The notes under the pieces: model-generated
The model's input: the letters and a program-made list of their open reading frames with translations, nothing else
Database searches by the model: none
Told to the model about the DNA's origin: nothing
Translations under genes and position numbers: made by a program
Source: Erythrocercus mccallii
Taxonomy: Eukaryota; Chordata; Aves; Passeriformes; Dicruridae
Direction: 5' to 3'
NCBI GenBank assembly: GCA_013397435.1
Contig: VZRG01000199.1
Location: 625,670-689,669 of the forward strand
DNA length: 64,000 bases
Part shown: in pieces, positions 51,166 to 63,887 of the stretch
How the letters are laid out: the number at the start of each line of letters is the position of its first letter
Position numbering within the stretch: the stretch's first letter is position 1

Positions 51166-53409
51166 AGGAAGGATATAGCTGCAGATATTTACAGTGCAGT
51201 GGGTAAAATAATTCAAGAAGCAAGATCATGCTCATTCCATTCATAGCTTTACATGTTTTTAAAACAAATTGCACTAGCTTTATTCTTTCCCATCCGTAGA
51301 CATACTACTGCCCATTGTAAGTTGCACGCAACAATTATGTGTTTCCTAGGAAAAAAAGCTGCATAGGCTGAAGCTTATAGGCAATACAGATTTTAGAATG
51401 TACAGTACGGAGGTGTGTTTGGGCCTCTCTTAGAAGTCAGTGGGATGAATGTAAGCTTACTCCTGATCTTCATGTAACTACAGTGCCACTTTTTTCTTGA
51501 CTTTGTCCATATAAAATTCACATGCCTTTGCAATAACTAGATTGTGAGAAGATAGCCCCATGCTGTAACAATAACCAGTTGTTTGAGGTGCTTGCAGTTG
51601 TCTAATTAAAGTGTTTTGTTTTTTCAGACAGTGTTGCTGGTCATTGGAATCTTTGCCTAGCCAAGACTCAGCTGTGGGGTGCTGGAGGGGTGGGAGGTGG
51701 GGGCTGGCCTGTCCTGGCCAGAGAAAGGCAGCTTCCCATGTTCCTTTATGAAACACATCACCTGGTGTGGGTCAGAGCAGTCCCAGGGGTCCTGTGGCAG
51801 GAGGGGTTGGATGGGAGTGGTTTGCTGGGTGAAATGTGACCAAAAAAAAAGCGTCTTTCCTACCAGCTGTTCTGTAACGAGTCCTTACCCAAGGGGAAGA
51901 TTGTCCTGCCCCGAGGGCTGGGGCAGCCACTCCTGCAAAGAACTGCCAAGGCACCGCAATGCGCAACATTCTGCTCTGGGGAAACTTGTCCAGTGCTGAG
52001 GCCCCCACGGCAGCTGGGCTTCAGGACCATGTGTGCCTTCACCCTGATCCCTGGAACTGCTTTTAGTGGCTGCAAGGACAACGCTGCTCAGAAGGACGAT
52101 GCCACAATGGACTCATGCTGGAGGTAAAAATTACGTTCAGCTTCACACCCAGCCCAGCTCTGTAGTGCCTAGTTGCTGCAACCAGTTACAAAGGTGTTCT
52201 TGAATACACAGAAAATGCTGGCACTGCAATGAAGTGCAGCCCAAGGCTGGCACAGCTCTGCCCTTCTGCCTAGCCTTGGTGCTGCAGCAGCACTGGGGAG
52301 CCCTGCCCAGGCCTTGTCCTGTTCTGCTTCCCAGTGCAGCAGCTCCCGATACTGCACTAAGACCTTGCCAAGCAGAGTTGGGTATTTTATGTTCTCTTGT
52401 ATTTGAAATGATGTTGTCACTTCCTGAAGGTATGAAAGAGGTGCAGACAATCAGATCTGAACACTGAGCTAGACAGGATGATGCACTTTTTTTTTCAGAG
52501 TCCGTGTCTGAGCAACTGCACAGAGGGTGGGTTGGATTTTTTTGCTGTTTTTGATAGCCTAATGCTGTCTTACACTACAACATGCTATGTAAAATGTGAA
52601 CTCCAGCCTGTGTTCTGCAGAGCCAGCAGGTGTTCAGGAAAGCATTTCTAGTGTATGATTTTAACTAGCAAGATTTTTCAGTAGTCAGAAGCAAATTAGA
52701 ATTTTAAGTGGCTGCCTTTCTCTTTGTTAATGTTAAAAAGAATTACCACTTTTTTTAGTGGGTAGGAGCAGCTACTTCCCTCCTGTGCCGTTTCAGCTTT
52801 CCTCACACACTGGTTCGTTCTCTGGTCTGAGGTGGAGCCATTGAGCACCGTGCTGTTGTGTGGGCAGGACTGAGCAGTGACTGCTGAGATGGAAGGACAC
52901 CCTCACGCACGACAGAGCAACTGCACTGATGAGCACAACACCACCATCGTAGCTGCTAAATCACTTAAAAAAACCCCAAGCTCCTACACAGTTCATAACA
53001 TTCTGTACCCCACTACAGCACCACCCATTCAGCTCCCCCCTACCCCCCAGCTGGAGGAGGTACAAGAGAAGGGAAATAGGGAGGTGCTGCAGCAGGCAGG
53101 TGCTTCCCTGCCCTGTAACCAAGGTCAGAACACCTCTAGCATAACAATACCCATCAGTGCCCCTGAACTACCCTATTGGTAAACTGAGCCAGGACTCTGC
53201 TGTGCTTGGGGTGATTATTCCTCAGCCTCTAAATGGAGCAGGGGAAAGCATCCCTCTCCTCCAGCTTGATCTACATCTGTCTGTGCTACAGAAGTGAAGC
53301 CACAGCTGGAAACTGCAGAGAAGTGAAGAGCCTCGCAGGGAGCAGGGGAGATCAGAAACTTAAGGCCACTTTCCTGCTGATACAGCACCCTTTTAGGACA
53401 AGCAGGTAA
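51166..53409. other. Region between the two convergent genes
   Basis: No coding feature supported. A moderately GC-rich part lies at 51.65-53.35 kb with short ORFs only. It may be transcribed as an extended SRPK2 3' UTR; the plus-strand AATAAA signals further right (53880 and 53950) would permit that. Confidence 0.55.
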
Positions 53410-53426
53410 AACTGACGTAATTGTGA

Positions 53427-53432
53427 TTTATT
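53427..53432 (-). terminator. KMT2E: KMT2E distal poly(A) signal
   Basis: AATAAA on the minus strand about 735 nt after the stop. It marks the left limit of the AT-rich UTR; beyond it the sequence changes to mixed, GC-richer composition. Confidence 0.6.
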
Positions 53433-53879
53433 AACATGAATTAAAATGCCCAACCAGTGCTGCAATGTGACAGTATATTAAAAAAAATTAAAGGTCATAT
53501 ACTGTACTACTTTCACAAAGATCACACTTTTTTTTGCAAAAGACTTATTATATACAATACTATATCAAATGAAAGAAGCTTTAAGCAACTTTACAAGCGA
53601 AAGAAATACAGTATTTACAGCACTCGTCCGAGACATTAGAAACAGTCTATACATTAAATTACAATTTCTGCAAATAACTGATGAAACAAAAAGCCATGTC
53701 CACACCAAAACTATAAAAATCTGTATTGCATTGTTTCCTATCTCTATGCACACAAAAAACTGTTGACAGAAAATGGAAAAAAAAACCTGTTAGTGCCATC
53801 ACTTAGCCTGTGTACTTATTTAATTACATATGTATAAAAGTAATATAGAAAACTTTCACTAAATGAATTTAACTGCAAC

Positions 53880-53885
53880 AATAAA
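53880..53885 (+). terminator. Plus-strand poly(A) signal inside the KMT2E 3' UTR
   Basis: AATAAA on the plus strand (GCAACAATAAAATTTT); another lies at 53950-53955. Either could end a long SRPK2 transcript antisense to KMT2E. The region is AT-rich, so chance occurrence is possible. Confidence 0.35.
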
Positions 53886-54165
53886 ATTTTAAACATTATG
53901 CAGCATCAAACCTACTGCCAGAAAAAACAGCTGGAATGTCCACTTACAAAATAAAAAGAAATACCTAATACTGGCTTAACAGCACGTTTTCAGGAATTTT
54001 AAAAAGCAAAAAATGGAAAGGATACAATGGAAGAGCACTGGTGTTTGCTTTTATACAAAGTATCATGTACAAGCTTTAAAAAGTACCTTGAACAGGTACA
54101 TATTAAATATACACAGTTTATTTTACAGAACATTTTAAAAATGTTTATAACTAAAGGGATCTGTT

Positions 54166-55680
54166 TTAATGCCACCCTGACCCATGGTAATTGTTCTGAA
54201 AGGTGGGTGGCACCTGTGCTCTGTGAATGGGGATCTGTCCTGGCACGGGCGAGGCCTGCTGCTGCCCTTGCACTCCGTGGGGAAGGGTCACGGAGCCGGG
54301 GTGAGGGCAGAACCCGGAAGCAGTAGGTGTTGCAATACTGTTTGGTCCTTGAGGTTGGATGTGAGGACCCTGACCAGGGAGTGGGCAATGAGGTCCTGTG
54401 CCAGCAGGCTGATGTTGAGGTCCAGGTCCTAACGTCGTGTGATGTGGGGCTTGCGAGGAGTAGGAGGAGACGCTCGTGTGAGCACTGGAAGGGAAGTGGG
54501 GGGGTCCTTGATGAGAGGGGTGGTGTAACCCTTGTGCTGCTGCGGGGTGGTGCCCCGAGCCCATTACGTTGGAGGGAGGGGGTGGCGGGGGAGGCGGTGC
54601 CGAGTTTACAACGTGCTGGTGTTGTGCTTGCAAACCTTGGTGTCCCGTCGAAGGATGGGGAGGTTGGTGGTGGGGGAGAGGACCTGGTGGTGGAGGTGGT
54701 GGTGGCAAATGGTGACCAGCAGCTTGAGAATGAATGTGTGATCCAGGACCCACTGCCATTGCGTGAACTGGACCGACAACATGTGCTACAGAGTGCTGCT
54801 GATGGGTACTTTGCTGCTGGACAAGGTGGGGTCCTGGAGCAGGTGGTGGTGGAGGAGGAGGAGGAGCAGCAGATGCCGATGCCTGGTGATGAATACTGGG
54901 GTTCTGAGAGGGCAAAAAATGCCCTGCAGCTACGTGGTGTCCTGGCACCGTTTGCTGACCTGCAGTGCCAGGAAGTGCTTGATTTGGTCCAGATGAAAAC
55001 ACAGTCTGTTGGGGTATGCTGCCCTTCAGCTGGCTGTAGCTTTGAAAGTTGCCAGAGGGCTGCTGGCTTTGATAGTAAGTAGAAGAAGGGGGTGGAGGGG
55101 GTGGGGGAGGTGGCGCATTGCTGTTCAAATTTTGTTGGTTAAACTGGCTGTAGGAAGCTGAAGATTGTCCTGATGTTGTCTGAGTGAAGAGGGGGCCGCT
55201 AGCCTGTGCCTGATTACTGGGCTGAAGCGTTGGGGCTGCCGCGTAGAAGTTTCTGTGTGTTTCCCTCTGGGGCGTTCCGACTTGAGGTGACTGTGGATGA
55301 TGAGGTCTGTATGGAGATCCCAGCTGCTGTGAGTGAGGCTTTGGTGAAAGGTAACCGTGCTGCACAGGTGGATGAGGGGTAGAAGACTTGGGGGGATTTT
55401 CTACGTGAGGCGAAGGGGGGCAATGCAGCTTCAAAGGTGCGGAAGGCAACTTCTGTGAATGTGAAAGTTGCTCAGCAGAGCTGCGCAGATGTGACTGAGA
55501 TGGATGATTTTTTGAAAGTGCTTGGACGCTGTTCGTCAGCTGTTTCTGTTGCAGCTCAGATTTTGGATGATTCGCACTTTCAGTCTCAGGTGCATTAGCT
55601 GCAGTTTCCCAGTGCGAATCTGGTTTTGTGGGTGTTTTCCCAAGTGGCTGTACTGAAACTACAGGACTTGGTGAAGAGGG
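54166..55680 (-). CDS. KMT2E: KMT2E last coding exon: proline, glutamine and histidine-rich C-terminus
   Basis: Starts in phase 0 after acceptor TTCATTCCAG (plus 55681-55690) as PSSPSPVVSVQPLGKTPTKP. It passes through ELQQKQLTNSVQALSKNHPS and PSAPLKLHCPPSPHVENPPK and ends IHRAQVPPTFQNNYHGSGWH with TAA at 54166-54168; 504 residues. Four long poly-Pro runs are separated by Gln, His and Gly-rich text such as GPHLVQQQSTHQQHSVAHVV. The composition is that of an intrinsically disordered protein-interaction region. The opposite strand is also largely open because of codon bias; those antisense frames are shadows. Confidence 0.97.
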   Translation of the reverse strand, partial: PSSPSPVVSVQPLGKTPTKPDSHWETAANAPETESANHPKSELQQKQLTNSVQALSKNHPSQSHLRSSAEQLSHSQKLPSAPLKLHCPPSPHVENPPKSSTPHPPVQHGYLSPKPHSQQLGSPYRPHHPQSPQVGTPQRETHRNFYAAAPTLQPSNQAQASGPLFTQTTSGQSSASYSQFNQQNLNSNAPPPPPPPPPSSTYYQSQQPSGNFQSYSQLKGSIPQQTVFSSGPNQALPGTAGQQTVPGHHVAAGHFLPSQNPSIHHQASASAAPPPPPPPPAPGPHLVQQQSTHQQHSVAHVVGPVHAMAVGPGSHIHSQAAGHHLPPPPPPPGPLPHHQPPHPSTGHQGLQAQHQHVVNSAPPPPPPPPSNVMGSGHHPAAAQGLHHPSHQGPPHFPSSAHTSVSSYSSQAPHHTTLGPGPQHQPAGTGPHCPLPGQGPHIQPQGPNSIATPTASGFCPHPGSVTLPHGVQGQQQASPVPGQIPIHRAQVPPTFQNNYHGSGWH

Positions 55681-56518
55681 CTGGAATGAAAAGAAAGGCA
55701 GTCAGTGCTCAATGTTCAAAATATTCAACCATGCATGCAGTAAACAAAAAAGAACATCTCAGAACACTCTCCTCCCAGATTGTAAAAAGTGCTGAGGTGT
55801 AGGATATATATTTGGTGTGAAAAAAAAATCACTGAGTAAGCTTAAAAAGGCATTATTTTTAGCAAATATATATTAATAATTCTTCCAAATCAAAGATTAT
55901 TAAAATGTATTTTAAAGTTGTAACAGAAATATGAACCATTAGGTCAAAGTCTGAATCTATTCTTTGTTAAAAGTTCTAGATTTCTGAATCTGAAAGAAAT
56001 AATTCCAAAGAAGACCATGTACAGAAATAAGCAATTTTTAGAGTGATTTAACATTTTAAAGATGGGGTAGTACAAGCAACAGACTAAATATGACAACCTG
56101 AATTACTTCATTTAATATGGCAACTGCTCAACATCCTTCTCCATATTATCAGAGCCCTGACTGCCAAACCCTGGCAGAGCAAGAGCAACCTCCTGTTAAG
56201 GGTAAATCACATCACTGCTGTTGGTTCCGAGTGCCAGTTCTTCAGCCTTCTTCACATCTCAGAACAGTGCAGATACAGTCTCTCTTCTCTGTCTACCGAG
56301 TGCAAGATCATCCATAAACATGTACAGCTACTGAGAGCACAGCATATAAACCCACTTTTTAGTGTATACAAATATTCTTGCAAATGTCTATGTTAAATTA
56401 CTGCATAGACAGATGAACATGTCACCAAAGTAGTAAATCCTACAATTAACATTTTTAAAGGTAAATCAGTGATGGATGGAGCTATTCCTGTGCATATTGT
56501 GCCAACACCTTGCATTAC
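55681..56518 (-). other. KMT2E: KMT2E intron, 0.8 kb
   Basis: Minus-strand donor GTAATG at 56518-56513, acceptor TTCCAG. AT-rich, nothing else recognised. Confidence 0.8.
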
Positions 56519-56610
56519 CTTGCTTGCTTTTGATGGACTCTTACAAGTCCTTTGTGAAGTATCTGGGGACGGACATTCAGAAGTTGGCTCTGGATTTTCA
56601 GAATCAGGTT
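56519..56610 (-). CDS. KMT2E: KMT2E coding exon (PTSECPSPDTSQ segment)
   Basis: Reads EPDSENPEPTSECPSPDTSQ then RTCKSPSKASK, close to human KMT2E. Enters in phase 1, leaves in phase 0 at GTAATG. Acceptor TTTCTGTAG. The preceding intron is 152 nt. Confidence 0.95.
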
Positions 56611-56762
56611 CTACAGAAATAAAGCAGAGATAAATATCAAGGTGGGAAAATGCAATCTTTTGCAGAGATCACTAAGCAGTTTATATTTGACTTTAAAAGA
56701 GCTATTAAAGCTGTAGAATATTGAATATGTCAAGTGTCATACAAGGTCATCTGCTTACTGAC

Positions 56763-56876
56763 CTTCTGTAATTTCAGTGAAAGAAGGGACCTTAAGCTGC
56801 AACTGGGAAATGAGATTTGAATGAGATGGAGACTGAACATGAGACGGTGAGCATGGCCTACAAGGTGATTCTCTCC
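56763..56876 (-). CDS. KMT2E: KMT2E coding exon (Ser/Pro-rich)
   Basis: Reads GRESPCRPCSPSHVQSPSHS then NLISQLQLKVPSFTEITE. Human has a related GESPCVSCSPSHVQ segment. Acceptor TTCATCTGTAG, donor GTCAGT, phase 1 at both ends. The frame stays open about 50 nt upstream of the acceptor, but that extension does not match the phase of the previous exon, so the CTGTAG acceptor was chosen. Confidence 0.92.
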
Positions 56877-56948
56877 CTACAGATGAAGCAGACCCAAACA
56901 CAGTATTAGAATTATTACAGATTTCCATGGGGGAACTGGTTAGATTTA

Positions 56949-58766
<1,818 letters not shown>

Positions 58767-59068
58767 CACTGAACTTCTGGTTCACTCTTCTCACTGGAGG
58801 AAGATTCCTTAATTGCACAGTTGTTGCCAGTGTCTTCTGGAGCTGCATTATAAACAGTAGCTGGCAGTGGTAAAGGCAGGCTTGCAGTGTTATCAGTTTG
58901 CTCCCCATTTTCACCACTGTTGTTATACCCATCACTAGCACCATTATTACTACTTGTATTTCCTCCACCAGCAGCATGAGGAGATACAGTAACCAGGGGG
59001 AAGCTGTCTGTCTTTGAGCCACTTTTTCGAGCTTCACGTTGCCTCTTACGGTATTCTAACAAGGACAC
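58767..59068 (-). CDS. KMT2E: KMT2E coding exon (VSLLEYRKRQREARKSG segment)
   Basis: Begins VSLLEYRKRQREARKSGSKT, a conserved basic patch, passes through a Gly/Asn/Ser-rich variable part (GGGNTSSNNGASDGYNNSGE), then TASLPLPLPATVYNA, and ends SEKSEPEVQW. Phase 0 in, phase 2 out at GTAAGC (plus 58761-58766). The Asn/Gly-rich segment is longer than the human one as I recall it. Confidence 0.97.
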
Positions 59069-61993
59069 CTATGGGAGAAAAAAAACCCACAAACAAACAT
59101 CAGAAAGGAAGTTTTACCCATTTTCTTTCTCACAGTTTCTATTAAATGCACTATATTTCAGAGTAAAATGTACCATGTAATTGGTTCTAAAAAAAAAATA
59201 GACAAGAGATTAATTGAAGATATTTCACCACATCTGCAGTGGAATTTACAGAGTACTGAGCTACTACCAACTGTAAAGGTGATATTAAAAAAATGCTTCT
59301 GCCAAGAGAATTACGTGTTCTGCCTCAGGGAAGAAGCAGATGACACAGCTCAGCAACACGGCCACTGCTGAAGTCATTCTGCTGGCTGTAGTTACAATGG
59401 ACTCTACAGTTTCTCCTGGAACTGCAGAATTTTACAATTATACTGATCTAGTAAAGCTAATTTCAAGAGACGTCACATCCTGCTCTCAGATTGACTCCCT
59501 TGCATGAGAAGCCACTACCCTTCTGCTTCATATATATCAAAGGATTCACTAAGCTCTTCATGCCTTTTTTTAACACACGGAATTTGCAACTTACTTTTCC
59601 CAGTTAATTTTGAATTTGTCTATACTACAAGAGATTCTGATTAGGAACATATTTTAAACTAACTCTATTACCAAAAAGAATGACAAATGGTTCCTATTTC
59701 ATGTATTATGTATATAAAATTATTATACCAAAGTTCCATAGAACAGAAACCAATTTCAGTGGTTAGTAAACTGCCTTCAGTGAAAAAAATACATGTTCAA
59801 ATGTTTTCACCATGAATCTTCAGGATTTGAAGTAGAAAGCTGAAATATTGACCTTCAGACCTACTTTATGCAGTAACTATACTAGTTTGGTAAAAATTAT
59901 GTTTAATGTCCATAAATTTTCTTCCAGTTATCAACATCCTGCTCTGAGCCATCCAGCATCCAAACCAGCAAACTAAAGTGCAAGGATGAAAAAAAATTAT
60001 GTTTAACTGGCTTAATCCTCAATAAAATTGGATATCCAGTTCTACAGGGAGAAAAACCAAAGCAGCTGCTCTGTTTGCAGTCCTATGGGGTTTTGTTTGT
60101 TTGCTTGCTTTCAAACAGCTCTATTAGAGACCCATCCATATGTCAGGGTAAAACCAGTGAAAATACCTGATTTTGCATAGAACAGTTCAGATTAAAAACT
60201 GATCTGGCTTTCAAACAATTTTGTATTATTTCCATGTCATGTGACAGGGACTCCCTAAAGAATACTGCTTTACAGAAAGCTTAAATGTTAAGAAACCCAT
60301 GTAGTGTGGCCACAATGTACAGGACTGTATTGATAAACAACTTGTGTAATACTAAGAAAAACCAGGAGCAAACGACCACAGAAATGTAGAAATATGCAAA
60401 AACATCCTGCAAAGACCTACCTAAGGATATTGCTGTCTTACATGACCCCAGGGAAAAAGGTTTCATGAGTCTCCTACAAAATTCCTGAATTCTCACCTTT
60501 CATCTTAGGTGGGATCCAGCCCACCATCTCTTTTTTTAATACTGCCTGAAGTTTCAAGTTTTTGAGTGTCCTTGGAAATCCTGAACTCCCTTCTTTCAGG
60601 GGTACAGATGCAATTTTCTCTGGTTGTTTCTTCAAACCGAGACTTTTAGACAGGAATCCTGGGATTGGGGGGTGTCAGGGAGCAGCCACACCTTTTTTTA
60701 CAGGAGAATTAGTGTAGCATAAGCTCTCAGCAGTAACAACCTGGAACAATCCTTGCCAGCAAGACAAGTGGGGATGGTTACTGAAGTACTAAGTGCTCCT
60801 GGGATTTGTGAAGAGTAATTTAGCCTTCAGAAAAAGAAGTCTGTCATGTTACAGGAATTTTGGCTTATGTTTTCTTTTTGGGTTTGCCAAAACAGCAGGG
60901 CTACAGTAATACACATAAGATCAATCAAATGCTTCTCAGGCTGTGACCAGGTAAGATCAGAGCTCCTACAGTATTGCTCCATTTATGTCTCAGCTTGAAG
61001 CAAGTAAACAAAAACCCTGTTCTGATGGATAACTGCTGAAGGAAGACTCCTCCCTGCTCCCTAGCAGGATTTCCCACAGGAGCAGGCATGTACAAGGGGC
61101 TGCAATATGACCAAAAATCCTCAAACCCCATTGCACAGGCATGTACACACAGAAAACCCCACCCTCCTCATCACTACTTCTGTGAAGAAAATAAACCACA
61201 CCTTTCAAACAAGAAAGATTACTAGATTCTGTGATGAGATAGAACAGGTAAGCTGGTACTCTGGAGACCACTGCCTTTCATCTTTGTTACTCTTTCTGCA
61301 AAGGGAGTCAACCTGACAGTACTATGCAGTCTAAGAATTATGCAAAGTAACTTCCAATCCTGGTTTGAGTTAACCATGACTACATCACTTACCTACAAGA
61401 ACTGTTTCATGAGAGTAGCAAATTTAGATTGTGCTTACTTTTCAAATATTAAAACCCACAAAAAACCAAAACAAAGCAAACAAACAAAAACCAAAAACCC
61501 CATCAAATTAAGCCAAGAAAAATATTTCTTGGAACTAAGGATTTCTGTGCAGTTCTAACTTTAAAGTCTGAGTAGCATAGACTTGTTGTTGCAATTAATT
61601 GCAGCAATTCATAACAGATGTTCACACTATATGGTCTCTATGATACTAGTATATATGCTGTGTAACAGAATACTGTAACACCAGGTAGCATAAGCAACCA
61701 TTTTCAAAACTGAAAAGCAATTATTTATTGGACAATTCAATTAAGACTCATGAAACAGAATTTATATCATTTATGCTGAAAAAATAAATTTACTAATGGT
61801 TTTATGCAGCTTTGCTCTTTGGCCTTCATTACTTCTCCTGAATGTTTACTACACTGTAGTATGTAAATATGAACCATCATTTCATATAAATATGAACCAT
61901 CAGTTGGTTTTTATTACATTGGGGTTTTTTCTGTTATAGAAATATCATGAGCAGACAGTGGAAGACAGACCAAATGATTCTTAAAGTTATAAC
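59069..61993 (-). other. KMT2E: KMT2E intron, 2.9 kb
   Basis: Minus-strand donor GTTATAAC, an unusually weak match to the consensus; acceptor TTTCTCCCATAG. AT-rich. A near-duplicate TAAATATGAACCATCA occurs at 61864-61879 and 61887-61902. No exon or transposon recognised. Confidence 0.75.
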
Positions 61994-62557
61994 CTTTTTC
62001 TTTTGTGGAGGGTTCTGGGGTGTGCAATTTCCATCCATCAAACTGTCGTTATTGACAGTCCTTCCAAAGCCAGGTGCAATTCCGTCTTCTGAAGTACAAA
62101 ACACAGATGCTTCCATGAACATGCCTCTTGCATCATCTTGAATCAGGCACTTTGACTCGCTTATTCTGAATCCACCTCCTACCTCCAACTGATGTGAAGG
62201 GGTCAAGTCCCTCAAATTAGAATTCATTGAGAAATTTACACCTGTCCTGTCAGGACTTTTTACCCAGGAAGAATAAATTGTGCCCCGTCCACAATGAGCA
62301 GTTTCTAGTTGGCTGTTTGAATCAGTCCTATCATGTGGGGGGGCTTCCAGGTTTTTATGCAGTGCACTTTGCTCAATTACTTCGAGTCCCAGCTGGAGGT
62401 CTGACACAGATTCCATTTCTCCAGTGCATTGCCGTGTGACATCAGTCCTATTCCTTGGACTAGAATATCCAATAGTCTTTATTTCTTGCAGGCCCATTTC
62501 TGTCAGGTTGGAATTTCTGAAAGAATTCAGTGCTAGAATCGATGTTCTGTCATAACC
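61994..62557 (-). CDS. KMT2E: KMT2E coding exon (GYDRTS to PPQKKK)
   Basis: 188 codons, phase 0 at both ends. It begins GYDRTSILALNSFRNSNLTE, contains YSSWVKSPDRTGVNFSMNSN and LRDLTPSHQLEVGGGFRISE, and ends DGNCTPQNPPQKKK. Strongly similar to human KMT2E throughout. Acceptor CTTCATGCAG. The donor after AAG is GTTATAAC, non-consensus at positions 3-6, but the join to VSLLEY is the one known from human. Confidence 0.97.
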
Positions 62558-63423
62558 CTGCATGAAGAAAAAACATGTAACTTTTCACTCCATCAAACCT
62601 GCAACTATTTTGACAAGTGGGATTAAAGGCCTTCCAGTACCATGAATTTATCTTTAAGTAACAATTCTACAGCCAAACACTTAGTTCTACTATTCCCACA
62701 TATTAGTTTAAAGCATTTTAATAAAATGTACATTAACCAAAGTAAAAATAAACATTAAGCTCCAGGTTTTATTTATGACTGGCAGAGGAAGGGGAGGAGC
62801 TTCAAAAAGAACAAGTCCCAGGCTAGGAAGCTAGAAAATCCTTGCTTCAGTATCAAAGCAATCCTCCTCAGTGTCACAACACCTATTTCAAAGAGGGAGA
62901 AGGAGGGAGAAGTTTTTCCAAGGCACTTCCGAATTTTGGGATGAAGCCCTACGACCCCATGCACCCTTGCAGGCTGGGAGTACCCAGGCATTTTCCACAG
63001 CACTTGGTCTTCAACTAATCCACCACTCCCTGCTCTGCTCTCTCAGTTTGAGCATAACTGGGATCAACAAAAACAATTAAGAAATGCTGGCAACAAGGAG
63101 AAATGTTAATCTAACTACAGCCTGGAAAGCAAAGCATTCTCTTTCTGTTCGTATCTACAAATTGCAGTAGTTACTCCTTTCCATTACAGGAGCTGATCCT
63201 GATCCAAATCAAGATTTTTAAATGATACAGAGAAAAAACAGTTTAAAACAGAGAATATAAGAGGTAAAGTGGAAATATAAAGCAGTAAGCAAATAAAACC
63301 TACGGGGTAGTTACCCTTTAATGTCTCAAACTTGCAAAGGTTGATCAAAAGCATTCACTAAGAATAGAGCAGGCATACAGGTAAAATTGAGACACCATTC
63401 ACAAGTTTTGCATATTTCCTTAC
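62558..63423 (-). other. KMT2E: KMT2E intron, 0.9 kb
   Basis: Minus-strand donor GTAAGG, acceptor CTTCATGCAG. Nothing else recognised. Confidence 0.8.
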
Positions 63424-63480
63424 CTCTTGACTGTAAGCTCGCCTTTTTATTTCTGGGGAACTGTCAGGTGAGGAAATATT
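63424..63480 (-). CDS. KMT2E: KMT2E small coding exon (NISSPDSSPEIKRR)
   Basis: 19 codons, NISSPDSSPEIKRRAYSQE, phase 0 at both ends, so it could be skipped without a frame shift. Acceptor TTTATTTAG, donor GTAAGG. Matches the human segment SPESSPEIKRR. Confidence 0.95.
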
Positions 63481-63633
63481 CTAAATAAACAAGAAAAAAT
63501 TGCAAGTCAATTTCTTTTCAGCCTAGAGAAATACCCCCCAACACACACTTTGTAGCAGGAGTACAAATACCGATTTCCACTGCAATGCCTGAACAGTTTT
63601 TCTGAACGCTCTGAAATTCATTATAAATCTCAC

Positions 63634-63887
63634 CTCAAAGTGCATGGCATTTCCATGTATACATGGAGTTACAGGAGTAACTGGTGAATATACGGGTTTG
63701 TAACCATTTCGACAAGCTTCATCTTCTGTTTTTACCCTCGGAGGAGTAGCAAACAACGATGGTTCAGAGGCAGTGATGTCAGCATGGGTTGGTGTGGCAT
63801 AGGGAGAAGGAGTAGGTGTGGAGGTTTCTGAGAAAGCAGACTCCAACAGCTGATACAGTCTTCGTTTTTTTAGTGGTGTGGTTAGAT
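63634..63887 (-). CDS. KMT2E: KMT2E coding exon (LTTPLKKRR to MHFE)
   Basis: Reads LTTPLKKRRLYQLLESAFSE, then TSTPTPSPYATPTHADITAS and CRNGYKPVYSPVTPVTPCIH, ending GNAMHFE. Enters in phase 1 (Asp codon split) after acceptor TAACACACAG and leaves in phase 0 at GTGAGA. The KKRR patch is a likely nuclear localisation signal. The intron to its left is 153 nt (63481-63633). To its right, 63888-64000 is intron running out of the window. Confidence 0.95.

Larger units (their letters stand above)
53410..54165 (-). other. KMT2E: KMT2E 3' UTR
   Basis: AT-rich sequence between the KMT2E stop (54166-54168) and a minus-strand AATAAA at 53427-53432 (TTTATT on the plus strand). The length of about 750 nt is reasonable for this gene. 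An internal minus-strand AATAAA also occurs at 54117-54122, only about 45 nt from the stop. The exact cleavage site is inferred. Confidence 0.7.

Noticed and set aside
54327..55082. 251-codon plus-strand frame rich in Val, Glu and Gly
   Set aside because: It is the antisense shadow of the proline- and histidine-rich KMT2E last exon; codon composition alone keeps it open.
56877..56930. 5' extension of the KMT2E 56763-56876 exon (open frame with MEICNNSNTVFGSASS)
   Set aside because: No acceptor with the required phase precedes it, and the human protein joins KDKDSG directly to the ESPC segment.
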